DNA of 64,000 nucleotides from Terrimonas sp937888905 (GTDB lineage: Bacteria; Bacteroidota; Bacteroidia; Chitinophagales; Chitinophagaceae), in NCBI GenBank assembly GCA_937888905.1, contig CALATA010000013.1, forward strand, positions 1-64,000, read 5' to 3'. The notes under the pieces were generated by a model. It worked only from the letters and a program-made list of their open reading frames with translations, searched no databases and was not told the origin of the DNA. Positions 35,152 to 44,314 of this stretch are shown here, piece after piece. Positions within the stretch are counted from its first letter, which is position 1; each line of letters opens with the position of its first letter. A program made the translations under genes and the position numbers.

Positions 35152-36515
35152 GAAACACAGGAAAAGCCACAACGCTGGAAAGTAAGTTTCCATTACTGGC
35201 GGTGGAACACAACTGCATCATTTCAAAGGATGCAGACATCACAGCTTGCTTTCGTGTACACCTTCCGGAACTGTTCACGGTCGCATCGCCGGAGTACGAT
35301 GCGATACATTCGGCTTGGCACAAGGCTATCAAGACCTTGCCGGACTACACCATTGTCCATAAACAGGACTGGTACATTAAGGAAAGTTATGCGCCGGATA
35401 TTGCACAGGATGGATTGAGCTTTCTTGCGAAGTCCTACCAGCAGCATTTTAACGAACGCCCTTTTCTCAACCACTACTGTTACCTGTTCCTCACCAAAAC
35501 CACAAAGGAACGGATGCGGATGCAAAGCAATTTTTCATCGCTTTGTAAAGGTGTTCTTATTCCCAAAGAAATAAGGGATAAAGAAGCTGTCCGCCGTTTC
35601 ATGGAAGCGGTAGCACAATTCGAGCGTATCATCAATGATAGCGGTTTTGTAAGGTTGGAAAGGTTGAGCGAAGATGACATTATCGGAACAACCAATACTC
35701 AGGGGTTGCTGGAACAATACCTTACCCTGTCAAGGGAAGCCGGAACGCCGATGCAGGATATAGCGTTGGGAAGCGAGGATGTACGTATCGGCAACAAAAG
35801 GTTGTGCCTGCACACCCTCTCCGATACGGATGATTTGCCCGGTACAGTATCGGCAAATACCCGTTATGAAAAGCTGTCCACCGATAGAAGCGATTGCCTT
35901 TTGTCGTTTGCTGCTCCTGTGGGTTTACTCCTAAGCTGCAACCACATCTACAACCAATATTTGTTCCTGGATAACAGCGATGAGAACCTGCGCAAGTTTG
36001 AAAAGTCCGCGAGGAATATGCACTCGCTGGCAAGGTATAGCAGAGCCAACCAGATCAATAAGGAGTGGATAGAAAAGTACCTGAACGAAGCGCACAGCTT
36101 CGGGCTTTCCTCCATCCGGGCGCATTTCAATGTGATCGCATGGTCGGATGATCCCCATGAACTGAAGCACCTGAAGAACGATACCGGCAGTGCGCTGGCT
36201 TTAATGGAATGTAAGCCACGACATAATACTGTTGACGTTGCTACGCTGTATTGGGCGGCGATGCCGGGCAATGCCGGCGACTTTCCGAGCGAAGAAAGTT
36301 TTTACACGTTCATTGAACCCGCGCTATGTTTCTTCACAGAAGAAACCAATTACCAAAGTTCGCCATCGCCTTTCGGCATCAAGATGGCGGACAGGCTCAC
36401 CGGCAAGCCCATACATTTAGACATATCGGATTTGCCCATGAAGCGGGGCATAATCACGAATCGCAATCGCTTCGTGTTAGGCCCGTCCGGGGGTTGGCGG
36501 GCTATTCTTAATTGA
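35148..36515 (+). CDS. traG: TraG (VirB4 ATPase), 5' part up to the Walker A motif
   Basis: 455 residues, the first half of a VirB4-type ATPase that powers the conjugation channel. The N-terminal domain is intact (TLESKFPLLAVEHNCIISKDADITACF, then LTKTTKERMRMQSNFSSLCKG, then ADRLTGKPIHLDISDLP). The reading frame reaches NRFVLGPSG, the start of the P-loop, then runs into seven foreign codons (GWRAILN) and TGA at 36513. The rest of the gene continues in another frame after the insert. With the insert skipped, the product would be about 838 residues, about the usual length for this family. Confidence 0.85.
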   Translation: MRNTGKATTLESKFPLLAVEHNCIISKDADITACFRVHLPELFTVASPEYDAIHSAWHKAIKTLPDYTIVHKQDWYIKESYAPDIAQDGLSFLAKSYQQHFNERPFLNHYCYLFLTKTTKERMRMQSNFSSLCKGVLIPKEIRDKEAVRRFMEAVAQFERIINDSGFVRLERLSEDDIIGTTNTQGLLEQYLTLSREAGTPMQDIALGSEDVRIGNKRLCLHTLSDTDDLPGTVSANTRYEKLSTDRSDCLLSFAAPVGLLLSCNHIYNQYLFLDNSDENLRKFEKSARNMHSLARYSRANQINKEWIEKYLNEAHSFGLSSIRAHFNVIAWSDDPHELKHLKNDTGSALALMECKPRHNTVDVATLYWAAMPGNAGDFPSEESFYTFIEPALCFFTEETNYQSSPSPFGIKMADRLTGKPIHLDISDLPMKRGIITNRNRFVLGPSGGWRAILN

Positions 36516-36541
36516 GTAGCCCGCCAACCCTCCAAATTGGA
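36489..36541 (+). repeat. Hairpin insert splitting the traG P-loop, candidate translational bypass element
   Basis: A Gly codon GGG (36489-36491) and a Gly codon GGA (36539-36541) flank the insert. From 36492 to 36541 inclusive is exactly 50 nt. Within it GGGTTGGCGGGCTA (36491-36504) pairs perfectly with TAGCCCGCCAACCC (36517-36530), and three more pairs close a TTAATT loop. Skipping the gap gives G-P-S-G-S-G-K-S, a perfect Walker A. The insert is not a multiple of three if removed. See findings. Confidence 0.7.
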
Positions 36542-37705
36542 AGTGGAAAATCATTCTTCACCAATCACATGGTGAGGCAGTATTATGAGCAAGGCGCTCA
36601 TGTACTATTGGTCGATACAGGTAATTCGTATCAGGGTCTTTGCGAACTGATCAAGGGTAAGACGAAAGGCGAAGATGGTGTGTATTTTACTTACACCGAA
36701 GACAACCCGATTGCGTTCAATCCATTTTACACAGATGATGGCGTGTTTGACATTGAGAAACGGGAAAGCATCAAAACGCTGGTCCTTACGCTATGGAAGC
36801 GTGATGATGAACCCCCGAAGCGTTCGGAAGAAGTGGCGTTGTCCAACGCTGTTAGCGGTTATATAGAGCGCATCAAACAGCGTGAGGACTTCCCATCCTT
36901 TAATGGCTTCTATGAATATGTAAAGGGCGATTACCAGGAGGTGCTGGAAGAAAAAAAAGTAAGGGAAAAAGACTTTGATCTTGCCAACTTCCTCAACGTG
37001 CTGGAGCCTTATTACAAAGGTGGTGAGTATGATTACTTATTGAACTCCGATAAGCAACTGGACCTGCTTTCCAAGCGCTTCATAGTCTTTGAAATCGATG
37101 CGATAAAGGATCACAAAATTTTGTTCCCCATCGTAACGATCATCATCATGGAGGTATTCATCAATAAGATGCGCAGGCTAAAGGGCGTGCGTAAACTCAT
37201 ATTGATCGAAGAAGCGTGGAAAGCCATTGCGAAAGAGGGAATGGCGGAGTACATAAAATATTTATTCAAAACCGTCCGCAAATTTTTTGGCGAGGCCATC
37301 GTCGTGACACAGGAGGTGGATGATATTATCCAGTCTCCCATCGTGAAGGAAAGTATCATTAACAATAGCGACTGTAAAATTTTATTAGACCAGCGCAAAT
37401 ACATGAACAAATTCGATGACATCCAGGCAATGCTTGGTCTCACCGAAAAAGAAAAATCCCAGATCCTTTCCATCAATATGAACAATGATGCCAGCAGGCT
37501 TTACAAGGAAGTCTGGATCGGGCTGGGCGGCACGCACTCGGCTGTATATGCTACCGAAGTGAGTTTGGAAGAATACCTCGCCTATACCACGGAGGAGTCA
37601 GAAAAAATGGAAGTGATGCAACTCGCCCATGAACTGGGTGGCAATGTAGAAATGGCTATCAAACGAATTGCCCAACAAAGACGTGAGAAAGCAGACAACT
37701 TTTAA
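36512..37705 (+). CDS. traG: TraG (VirB4 ATPase), 3' part from the Walker A motif
   Basis: The ATPase core continues from GSGKSFFTNHMVRQYYEQGAHVLLVDTGNSYQGLCELI and includes KLILIEEAWKAIAKEGMAEYIKYLFKTVRKFFG (Walker B, about residues 230-260 of this part) and VVTQEVDDIIQS. The only independent start would be TTG 36512, which overlaps the TGA of the 5' part. A product from there would begin SSPPTLQI-GSGKS and lack the first P-loop glycine. The core shows no stop or frameshift, so selection for a whole protein is likely. No change other than the insert is seen. Confidence 0.8.
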   Translation: MSSPPTLQIGSGKSFFTNHMVRQYYEQGAHVLLVDTGNSYQGLCELIKGKTKGEDGVYFTYTEDNPIAFNPFYTDDGVFDIEKRESIKTLVLTLWKRDDEPPKRSEEVALSNAVSGYIERIKQREDFPSFNGFYEYVKGDYQEVLEEKKVREKDFDLANFLNVLEPYYKGGEYDYLLNSDKQLDLLSKRFIVFEIDAIKDHKILFPIVTIIIMEVFINKMRRLKGVRKLILIEEAWKAIAKEGMAEYIKYLFKTVRKFFGEAIVVTQEVDDIIQSPIVKESIINNSDCKILLDQRKYMNKFDDIQAMLGLTEKEKSQILSINMNNDASRLYKEVWIGLGGTHSAVYATEVSLEEYLAYTTEESEKMEVMQLAHELGGNVEMAIKRIAQQRREKADNF

Positions 37706-37727
37706 ATCATGTAAAAAATCAGGATAG

Positions 37728-37943
37728 ATGGAAAAAGAAAAAATCACGCTGCCCATCGGTAGCAACAAGGCGCTAATATTTGAAGCCGATCCTGGTGATA
37801 AGGAAAGTCAGGATTTTGCAAAACTATGTAAGGATGTTGCTGCAACCCAACCTCAAAGCCTACAGGATTTCTTTACCCGGCTTAATGATCTGCAACAGAA
37901 ACAATCCCGTGAAGTAGGTAGAAAACAGGGCAGAAAAATATAA
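37728..37943 (+). CDS. Small conserved-position protein after traG (71 aa)
   Basis: A short charged protein (EKEKITLPIGSNKALIFEADPGDKESQDFAKLCKDV), with a Lys/Arg-rich end. It occupies the traH position between traG and traI, but I do not recognise a family. It has no signal or membrane helix. In-frame composition and operon position support a real gene. Confidence 0.5.
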   Translation: MEKEKITLPIGSNKALIFEADPGDKESQDFAKLCKDVAATQPQSLQDFFTRLNDLQQKQSREVGRKQGRKI

Positions 37944-38000
37944 CGCCTTCCACCTGTAAAAGAAAACAATTATTAATCATTTAAAAAAAATCAGGAAACA

Positions 38001-38633
38001 ATGAAAAAGATCATGTTAATGGTGTGTACAGCAATTATGCTTGCTGTAATACCTTCCGCAAAAGCACAATTTGTGGTAACTGACCCCGGAAATTTGATTT
38101 CCGGCATTCTCAACAGTGCCAACGAAATTGTACAGACCTCATCCACTGTGTCCAATGTGGTAAAGAATTTCAACGAAGTAAAAAAGGTCTATGACCAGGG
38201 CAAGGAATATTACGACAAACTCAAAGCCGTGAACAACCTTGTCAAAGATGCACGTAAGGTACAACAGACCGTTCTACTGGTGGGTGATGTTTCCGAAATG
38301 TATGTAAAGAATTTCGGAAAAATGATGAATGATCCCAACTTCTCACCGCAGGAACTTTCCGCTATTGCCAACGGCTATTCCACATTATTGAACGAAAGTA
38401 CCGAACTGCTGAAGGAGCTGAAGCAGATTGTTTCTTCCAATGGACTCTCACTGAACGACAAGGAGCGCATGGATGTCATCGACCGTGTGTACAAGGAAGT
38501 AAAAGACTATCACAGTCTTGTTCGCTACTATACCAACAAGAATATTTCAGTGAGCATTCTGCGGGCAAAAAAACAGAACAATACCAAAAGGGTGCTGGAG
38601 CTGTATGGTACTGCTGAACAAAAATACTGGTAA
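38001..38633 (+). CDS. traI: TraI, DUF4141 family (VirB5-like)
   Basis: A 210-residue protein with a signal peptide (about 1-22, AVIPSAKAQFVV) and a coiled-coil-rich helical body (ANEIVQTSSTVSNVVKNFNEVKKVYDQGKEYYDKL). This matches DUF4141, the periplasmic TraI of Bacteroidota conjugation, at the VirB5 position. It is unrelated to the relaxase TraI of F plasmid. TraJ starts 3 nt downstream. Confidence 0.8.
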   Translation: MKKIMLMVCTAIMLAVIPSAKAQFVVTDPGNLISGILNSANEIVQTSSTVSNVVKNFNEVKKVYDQGKEYYDKLKAVNNLVKDARKVQQTVLLVGDVSEMYVKNFGKMMNDPNFSPQELSAIANGYSTLLNESTELLKELKQIVSSNGLSLNDKERMDVIDRVYKEVKDYHSLVRYYTNKNISVSILRAKKQNNTKRVLELYGTAEQKYW

Positions 38634-38636
38634 GTT

Positions 38637-39632
38637 ATGGAATGGGATAATCTTCATGAACTCCTGCGCTCACTGTATGATGAGATGGTGCCGTTATCGG
38701 CAGATATGGCGGCAGTGGCAAAAGGTATAGCCGGATTGGGCGCACTGTTCTATGTTGCTCTAAAGGTATGGCAGGCGTTGAGCCGGGCAGAACCGATAGA
38801 CGTATTTCCTCTTTTAAGACCTTTTGCCATCGGGCTTTGCATAATGTTCTTCCCAACGATTGTGCTGGGGACTATCAATGCGGTATTAAGCCCGGTGGTG
38901 AAAGGCACAAATGCCATGCTGGAAAACCAGGTACTTGACCTGAATAAGCTGCAAGAGCAAAAAGACCTGTTGGAAAGGGAGGCAATGCTTCGTAATCCCG
39001 AAACCGCCTATCTGGTATCGGACGAAGAGTTTGATAAAAAGCTGGACGAACTGGGTTGGTCACCTTCCGATCTGGTAACGATGTCGGGTATGTACATGGA
39101 AAGGGGAATGTACGATCTAAAGAAAAGTATCCGCGACTGGTTCCGGGAATTGCTGGAAATGCTTTTCCAGGCGGCGGCATTGGTCATTGACACTATACGA
39201 ACGTTCTTCCTCATTGTGCTGTCCATATTAGGGCCTATAGCTTTTGCCATATCGGTGTGGGATGGCTTCCATTCTACCCTTACGCAATGGCTCACCCGAT
39301 ATATCAGCGTGTATCTGTGGTTGCCTATCGCCGATATGTTCAGCTCCATGCTCGCCAAAATTCAGTCGCTTATACTGGAGCGGGACATCGAGATGCTGGC
39401 TGATCCCACCTATATACCCGATACCTCCAACACGGTGTATGTCATATTCATGTTGATTGGTATTGTGGGCTACTTCACCATTCCAACCGTAGCGGGTTGG
39501 GTAATCCAGGCTGGTGGTGCAGGCCATTTTACACAAAATATAGATCGGGCAGCGAGAAAAACAGGCAATATCGCAGGTGCCGGTACGGGGGCCGTAGCAG
39601 GTAATATTGGCGGCAGGTTATTGAACAAATAA
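38637..39632 (+). CDS. traJ: TraJ (VirB6-like membrane protein)
   Basis: A 331-residue polytopic protein with six or seven membrane segments (about 20-42, 58-80, 170-205, 265-290) and the motif SVWDGFHSTLTQWLTRYISVYLWLPIADMFSSMLAKI (about 205-241). It should form part of the inner-membrane channel. The C-terminus is Gly/Ala-rich (GTGAVAGNIGGRLL). Confidence 0.85.
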   Translation: MEWDNLHELLRSLYDEMVPLSADMAAVAKGIAGLGALFYVALKVWQALSRAEPIDVFPLLRPFAIGLCIMFFPTIVLGTINAVLSPVVKGTNAMLENQVLDLNKLQEQKDLLEREAMLRNPETAYLVSDEEFDKKLDELGWSPSDLVTMSGMYMERGMYDLKKSIRDWFRELLEMLFQAAALVIDTIRTFFLIVLSILGPIAFAISVWDGFHSTLTQWLTRYISVYLWLPIADMFSSMLAKIQSLILERDIEMLADPTYIPDTSNTVYVIFMLIGIVGYFTIPTVAGWVIQAGGAGHFTQNIDRAARKTGNIAGAGTGAVAGNIGGRLLNK

Positions 39633-39648
39633 TTAATCATTAATAAAA

Positions 39649-40272
39649 ATGGAATTTAAGACTTTAAGAAACATTGAAAACAGTTTCAGGCAAATCAGGC
39701 TATATGCTATTGTATTTGCCGTGCTCTGCATCAGCGTGGTGGGATATGCCGTTTGGCAATCCTACCGCTTTTCGGAGTTGCAACGGCAAAAGGTTTATGT
39801 ACTTGACAACGGAAAGTCATTGATGCTGGCGCTCTCGCAGGATGCAAGTATTAACAGACCGGTGGAAGCCCGTGAGCATGTACGCCGTTTTCATGAACTG
39901 TTCTTTACGCTGGCACCGGACAAAAATGCCATCGAAAGCAATATGAAACGGGCGTTCAACCTTGCCGATAAAAGCACCTTTGATTATTACAAGGATCTTG
40001 CGGAAAAGGGTTATTACAACCGGATCATATCAGGCAACGTACAGCAACGCATCGAAGTGGACAGTGTAGTCTGCAATTTTGATAACTACCCCTATGCCGT
40101 AAGAACTTATGCCAAACAGTTTATCATCCGTTCAAGCAATGTAACAAGGCGCAGCCTGGTCACCTCCTGCTATCTGGTCAACTCTGTTCGATCCGACAAC
40201 AATCCACAAGGCTTCAACATTGAGAAATTCTCAGTGCTGGAAAACAAGGATGTGGAAGTTATTGATCGCTAA
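39649..40272 (+). CDS. traK: TraK (VirB8-like)
   Basis: A 207-residue protein with one N-terminal membrane helix (about 18-36, IVFAVLCISVVGYAVW) and a periplasmic domain containing NGKSLMLALSQDASINRPVEAREHVRRFHELFFTLAPD and the fold of VirB8-like proteins. It is a core inner-membrane assembly factor. Intact. Confidence 0.85.
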   Translation: MEFKTLRNIENSFRQIRLYAIVFAVLCISVVGYAVWQSYRFSELQRQKVYVLDNGKSLMLALSQDASINRPVEAREHVRRFHELFFTLAPDKNAIESNMKRAFNLADKSTFDYYKDLAEKGYYNRIISGNVQQRIEVDSVVCNFDNYPYAVRTYAKQFIIRSSNVTRRSLVTSCYLVNSVRSDNNPQGFNIEKFSVLENKDVEVIDR

Positions 40273-40282
40273 AAACAATCTT

Positions 40283-40708
40283 ATGGAAGCATTATCAGAT
40301 TTGAACTCGTTTACAAAAATTCTTACTGACAAAGGATACAATGGGTATTTCCATACGCAGGGTGCGTATGCCGGGAAGCTGAAAGAAAGTATTGGCGGAT
40401 ACCTGAACAACTGCCGCAAAGGTGCTGCGGGCGTACCGAAGCCAGTGTTGTTGTTAACGGGCTATCTGCAATGGTCGGGTGAAGACAAAGCGCGGGTTGA
40501 ATGCAGCATGTGGGTACAATACCGGAACGGAAAATTTAACCTCCGAAAAATGGAGGTCACGAAAAAAGATCGCTTCGGTCAACCGTTGAAAAGAACGGAG
40601 TTAACAAACCTGTCTACGATTGCTGCACCAAAATCAACAGAGGCCATTGCTATGGTCAGTGATGCGGCTACACAAAAAGTTGTTTCCCGCACCGGGCGAA
40701 GGATATAA
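40283..40708 (+). CDS. Unrecognised protein between traK and traL (141 aa)
   Basis: Starts at ATG 40283, 10 nt after traK. The protein is soluble and basic (DKGYNGYFHTQGAYAGKLKESIGGYLNNCRKGAAG, then a repetitive Lys/Arg region). It has no signal peptide or membrane helix. Placement within the tra operon suggests a transfer role, but no family was recognised. Confidence 0.55.
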   Translation: MEALSDLNSFTKILTDKGYNGYFHTQGAYAGKLKESIGGYLNNCRKGAAGVPKPVLLLTGYLQWSGEDKARVECSMWVQYRNGKFNLRKMEVTKKDRFGQPLKRTELTNLSTIAAPKSTEAIAMVSDAATQKVVSRTGRRI

Positions 40709-40728
40709 ATCGCAACAATAGTTACGGA

Positions 40729-41013
40729 ATGAAAAATTTAAGAACAATCATCAATAGCCGGATCGATAGGCTCGATGAACGGTGGCGTGAGTTGCCCTGG
40801 AAAAAACAACACCGATATATGTTGTTGCTCTTCGCTGGCTATGCGTTACTGTCCATCATCGTCCTCGTTAAAGTATGTTATGACGTAGGGAAATCCAATG
40901 AGGGAATAAACATTGAGCATATCGAGAACCCGGTTATCAAGCAAAATAAGTCCTCGGCTCAATCGCAGGACAGTATTTCAAAAATTCTAAAAAATAAAAT
41001 GTATGAAAGATAA
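40729..41013 (+). CDS. traL: TraL, DUF3989 family
   Basis: A 94-residue protein with a positive N-terminus (SRIDRLDERWRELPWKKQHRY) and one membrane helix (about 33-52, LLLFAGYALLSIIVLVKVCY). This layout fits TraL (DUF3989). It overlaps traM by 11 nt, so translation is coupled. Confidence 0.75.
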   Translation: MKNLRTIINSRIDRLDERWRELPWKKQHRYMLLLFAGYALLSIIVLVKVCYDVGKSNEGINIEHIENPVIKQNKSSAQSQDSISKILKNKMYER

Positions 41014-42340
41014 TGAAAGCAAAAGAGTGAGTTTTCTGGTCGATGAAGATGATCAGAAAACTGGTACAGACGCACCTAAAGAGAGTGCGCAGAAAAAGGC
41101 TGAAAAACTTAAAAAGCCGATCATTTTTATCCTGATGGGTATTGTGTTTCTCGGTTGCATGTACCTGATCTTTAAACCTTCTTCCGACAAGAAAAAAGTA
41201 GAGGATATTGGTTTGAACGATGCCGTGCCGCAGGCAACCGATGCAGGACTTCAATCGGATAAACAAAAGGCTTACGAACAGGAGATGCTCGAAAAGAAAA
41301 TGCAGGAAAAGCGCGATGCGCTGACTTCGCTTTCTGACTATTGGAACAGTGACAGTGCAACTGATGGGGAGGTGGAGCAGCCGGATGAAGGCTTTGGAGA
41401 AGATACTGGCTATGGAGATGGCAAAAGGAAATCGGGTAATCCTGCCCTGAATAGTTACCGCAATGCACAGAGCACCCTCAGTTCGTTCTATCAGGATGAC
41501 AATTATGCGACACAGGAACTTCGTAAGCAGGTCGAAGAACTGAAAGAACAATTGGCAGAAAAGAATGTGCCTCCGACCTCTACGGTGCAGGATCAACTGG
41601 ACCTGATGGAAAAATCTTATGAGATGGCTTCACGCTATCTGCCTTCAGGCATGAACAATCCCACACAACAAGGAATAGTTGATTCTGCGGGTTCCGTTTC
41701 AGCTAAGGCCACAGAGAGGGAACAGTTTGTAGCATTTACTCCCGCCAGGAAAAATACCATATCCACACTTTATAGAGAGCCGACTGACAGTGCTTTCCTT
41801 GCAAGCTGGAATGAGAACAGGAACCGGGGCTTTTATACAGCGGGATCAAATGAACAGGTTGTACAGCCCAAAAACAGCATCCGTGCGGTAGTACAGGAGA
41901 CACAAACAGTGATCGACAGGAGCGGCGTACGCCTCCGGCTACTGGAGTCAGCCAAAACGCCAAACCGCACTATTCCACAAGGAACGATGATCACGGCGAA
42001 TGCCAAATTCCAGAATGGAAGATTACAGCTAAAGGTTACTTCTATCGAAGTGGGAGGCAATATCATTCCGGTGGATATAACCATCTATGACCTTGACGGG
42101 CAACAAGGACTTTATGTTCCATATTCTCCTGAAATGAATGCGCTCGCGGAAATCGCTTCCAACATGAGCCAAACCTCCGGCACATCCATCATGATGACCC
42201 GTTCCGCAGGACAGCAGGCGGCAGGCGATTTGAGCCGTGGCGTGGTGCAGGGCATAGCGGGTTACTTCTCCAAAAAAGTGAGAACACCGAAAGTAACCGT
42301 CAAAGCCGGTCATCAACTTTTCCTTGTTTCAAAAAATTAA
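41003..42340 (+). CDS. traM: TraM (VirB10-like scaffold)
   Basis: A 445-residue protein: a cytoplasmic charged N-terminus, one membrane helix (about 38-56, IFILMGIVFLGCMYLIF), a long coiled-coil and disordered periplasmic stretch, and a conserved C-terminal domain (IRAVVQETQTVIDRSGVRLRLLESAKTPNRTIPQGTMITANAKFQ). This fits the VirB10-like TraM that spans the envelope. Intact. Confidence 0.85.
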   Translation: MKDNESKRVSFLVDEDDQKTGTDAPKESAQKKAEKLKKPIIFILMGIVFLGCMYLIFKPSSDKKKVEDIGLNDAVPQATDAGLQSDKQKAYEQEMLEKKMQEKRDALTSLSDYWNSDSATDGEVEQPDEGFGEDTGYGDGKRKSGNPALNSYRNAQSTLSSFYQDDNYATQELRKQVEELKEQLAEKNVPPTSTVQDQLDLMEKSYEMASRYLPSGMNNPTQQGIVDSAGSVSAKATEREQFVAFTPARKNTISTLYREPTDSAFLASWNENRNRGFYTAGSNEQVVQPKNSIRAVVQETQTVIDRSGVRLRLLESAKTPNRTIPQGTMITANAKFQNGRLQLKVTSIEVGGNIIPVDITIYDLDGQQGLYVPYSPEMNALAEIASNMSQTSGTSIMMTRSAGQQAAGDLSRGVVQGIAGYFSKKVRTPKVTVKAGHQLFLVSKN

Positions 42341-42368
42341 TGTTGAACGTTAAAAATCAGAAAGAAAA

Positions 42369-43271
42369 ATGAAAGCAATATTTAAAAGCCTCATGGCAAT
42401 GTTTTGTTTTATAGCCTTTAATACAAACATCCAAGCACAGCAAATCGCATCCAAGACAACTAAACTGGATTTGGGTAAGATTGAACCTTATCAGATGCAG
42501 GTAACTTATAACAAGACTTCCCATTTAATATTCCCCGCAGCAATCCGTTACGTTGATTTAGGCAGTGAATACCTGATTAGTGGCGAGGCAGAGGATGCAA
42601 AAAACGTACTGCGTGTAAAGGCTGCCGTTAGGGACTTTGACGAAGAAACCAATTTTTCGGTGATTACCGATGACGGGCGTTTCTATAACTTCAACGTCTT
42701 TTACAGTGCCTCTCCTGCAACCCTCAATTATGATCTGCTGACGATGCAAAAGGCTTCGGACAGAGAAAACGGCAACGATGTACTGTTTGAGGAATTAGGC
42801 AATAATTTACCATCACTGGCGGGGTTGCTTATGGAAACCATTTACAAAAGGAACAAAAGGATTGTAAAGCATATCGGCGCAAAAAGCTACGGCATCCAGT
42901 TTTTATTAAAGGGCATCTATATTCAAAACGGTAAGTTTTATTTCCATACGGAGTTGCGCAACAAAAGCAATGTGACTTTTCAGATTGACTTCGTAAATTT
43001 TAAGGTGGTGGATAAGAAAGTGGCAAAACGTACCGTAGTGCAGGAAAAGCCACTGACCCCGTTGCGTATGTACAAACCACTGGGTGAAATTGGGGGTAAC
43101 ACGGTTGAGCAAAACGTTTTCCTGCTCGACCAGTTTACCATGACCGATGACAAGGTATTGATTATCGAAATTTTTGAAAAGAATGGCGGACGGCAGCAGG
43201 TGTTGCAAGTGGAAAACGCCGACCTGGTACATGCGAGGCCCATAAGGGATATGCACTTAAAAATCAATTAA
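42369..43271 (+). CDS. traN: TraN (VirB9-like)
   Basis: A 300-residue protein with a signal peptide (about 1-24, FNTNIQAQQI) and two beta-rich domains: LDLGKIEPYQMQVTYNKTSHLIFPAAIRYVDLGSEYL at the N-terminus and a C-terminal QFLLKGIYIQNGKFYFHTELRNKSNV. It should form the outer-membrane-side ring together with TraM and TraO. Intact. Confidence 0.85.
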   Translation: MKAIFKSLMAMFCFIAFNTNIQAQQIASKTTKLDLGKIEPYQMQVTYNKTSHLIFPAAIRYVDLGSEYLISGEAEDAKNVLRVKAAVRDFDEETNFSVITDDGRFYNFNVFYSASPATLNYDLLTMQKASDRENGNDVLFEELGNNLPSLAGLLMETIYKRNKRIVKHIGAKSYGIQFLLKGIYIQNGKFYFHTELRNKSNVTFQIDFVNFKVVDKKVAKRTVVQEKPLTPLRMYKPLGEIGGNTVEQNVFLLDQFTMTDDKVLIIEIFEKNGGRQQVLQVENADLVHARPIRDMHLKIN

Positions 43272-43288
43272 TCCCCAAAATAAGAATA

Positions 43289-43846
43289 ATGAGAAAATAC
43301 ATTTTTGTCGTAATGCTTACCATGATAAGCATTACGACAGTGCAGGCACAGCGTATGCTCCCCAAACAAAAGGGGCTGGAAGTAAATGCAGGCTTATTGT
43401 CCAAAGACGCGGACAAAAACTACTACCTGAATTTAACCTTGACGGTTAACGGAAAGAACGGCAATTACTGGATATGGGCGGCGGAGTACACCCACCAGTT
43501 TGCAGATTACAGGGATTTGCAGATCCCATTGGAAGCCTATACGGGCGAAATGGGTTACAGTCTTCAGGTGTTGGGCAATGCAAGAAAGAGCATCACCCTG
43601 AACGCAGGCTTAACCGCTGTTGCAGGTTATGAAACCGTTAATCGAAGTAAGGCAACGCTGTACGACGGGGCAACCATCCTGGATAACGACAATTTCGTTT
43701 ACGGAGCCGGGGGACGTTTGTCTTTGGAAACATACCTGTCCGACCGTTTTGTATTGCTCCTGCAAGGGCGTACCAAAGTAGTATGGGGAACGGATTTAAA
43801 ACAGTTCCGCCCGTCGGCAGGAATAGGGCTAAGGTTTAATTTTTAA
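43289..43846 (+). CDS. traO: TraO conjugal transfer protein
   Basis: A 185-residue protein with a signal peptide (about 1-20) and a beta-barrel-like mature part (MLPKQKGLEVNAGLLSKDADKNYYLNLTLTVNGKNGNYW, ending FRPSAGIGLRFNF with a terminal aromatic typical of outer-membrane barrels). This is the TraO position and look. Its exact role in the channel is unclear. Confidence 0.8.
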   Translation: MRKYIFVVMLTMISITTVQAQRMLPKQKGLEVNAGLLSKDADKNYYLNLTLTVNGKNGNYWIWAAEYTHQFADYRDLQIPLEAYTGEMGYSLQVLGNARKSITLNAGLTAVAGYETVNRSKATLYDGATILDNDNFVYGAGGRLSLETYLSDRFVLLLQGRTKVVWGTDLKQFRPSAGIGLRFNF

Positions 43847-43858
43847 AAAAGAACAACA

Positions 43859-44293
43859 ATGAAAAGATTATTGAATAAAAGCAAATTTTTATGGATGCTT
43901 GTTATGGTCATAGCAAGTAGTATAGCATTATCATCCTGCGATAAGAATGAACTGGATATACAACAAAACTATCCCTTTGAAGTAACGGTAATGCCAGTAC
44001 CGGCAGATGTAGAAAGCGGACAGACCGTTGAGATAAGAATTACCATACAACGTGCGGGCAACTTCAGTGACGCACAGTATTACATCCGTTACTTTCAGTA
44101 CGATGGTATAGGAGCCTTACGGTACTATAATGAAACTCCATACCTGCCCAATGATCTATACGCACTACCGCAAACACAGTTCAGGCTGTATTATACTTCG
44201 GCTTCCACGGTATCACAATCCTTTGATATCTGGATTTCGGATAATTTCGGTAATGAAAAGCAAGTGAGCTTTCAATTCAATAGTAGCGACTAA
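43859..44293 (+). CDS. traQ: TraQ, DUF3872 lipoprotein
   Basis: A 144-residue lipoprotein (signal ending SIALSSC, lipid Cys at about residue 27) with an Ig-like/beta-sandwich mature part (YPFEVTVMPVPADVESGQTVEIRITIQRAGNF). This is DUF3872, called TraQ. The primase gene traP, usually found between traO and traQ, is absent here. Confidence 0.8.
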   Translation: MKRLLNKSKFLWMLVMVIASSIALSSCDKNELDIQQNYPFEVTVMPVPADVESGQTVEIRITIQRAGNFSDAQYYIRYFQYDGIGALRYYNETPYLPNDLYALPQTQFRLYYTSASTVSQSFDIWISDNFGNEKQVSFQFNSSD

Positions 44294-44314
44294 AATTTAG
44301 GGGCCTAAAAATTG

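Noticed and set aside
36489..36541. The traG insert as an intein or group I/II intron
   Set aside because: About 50 nt is far too short for either, and it encodes no protein or catalytic RNA core.
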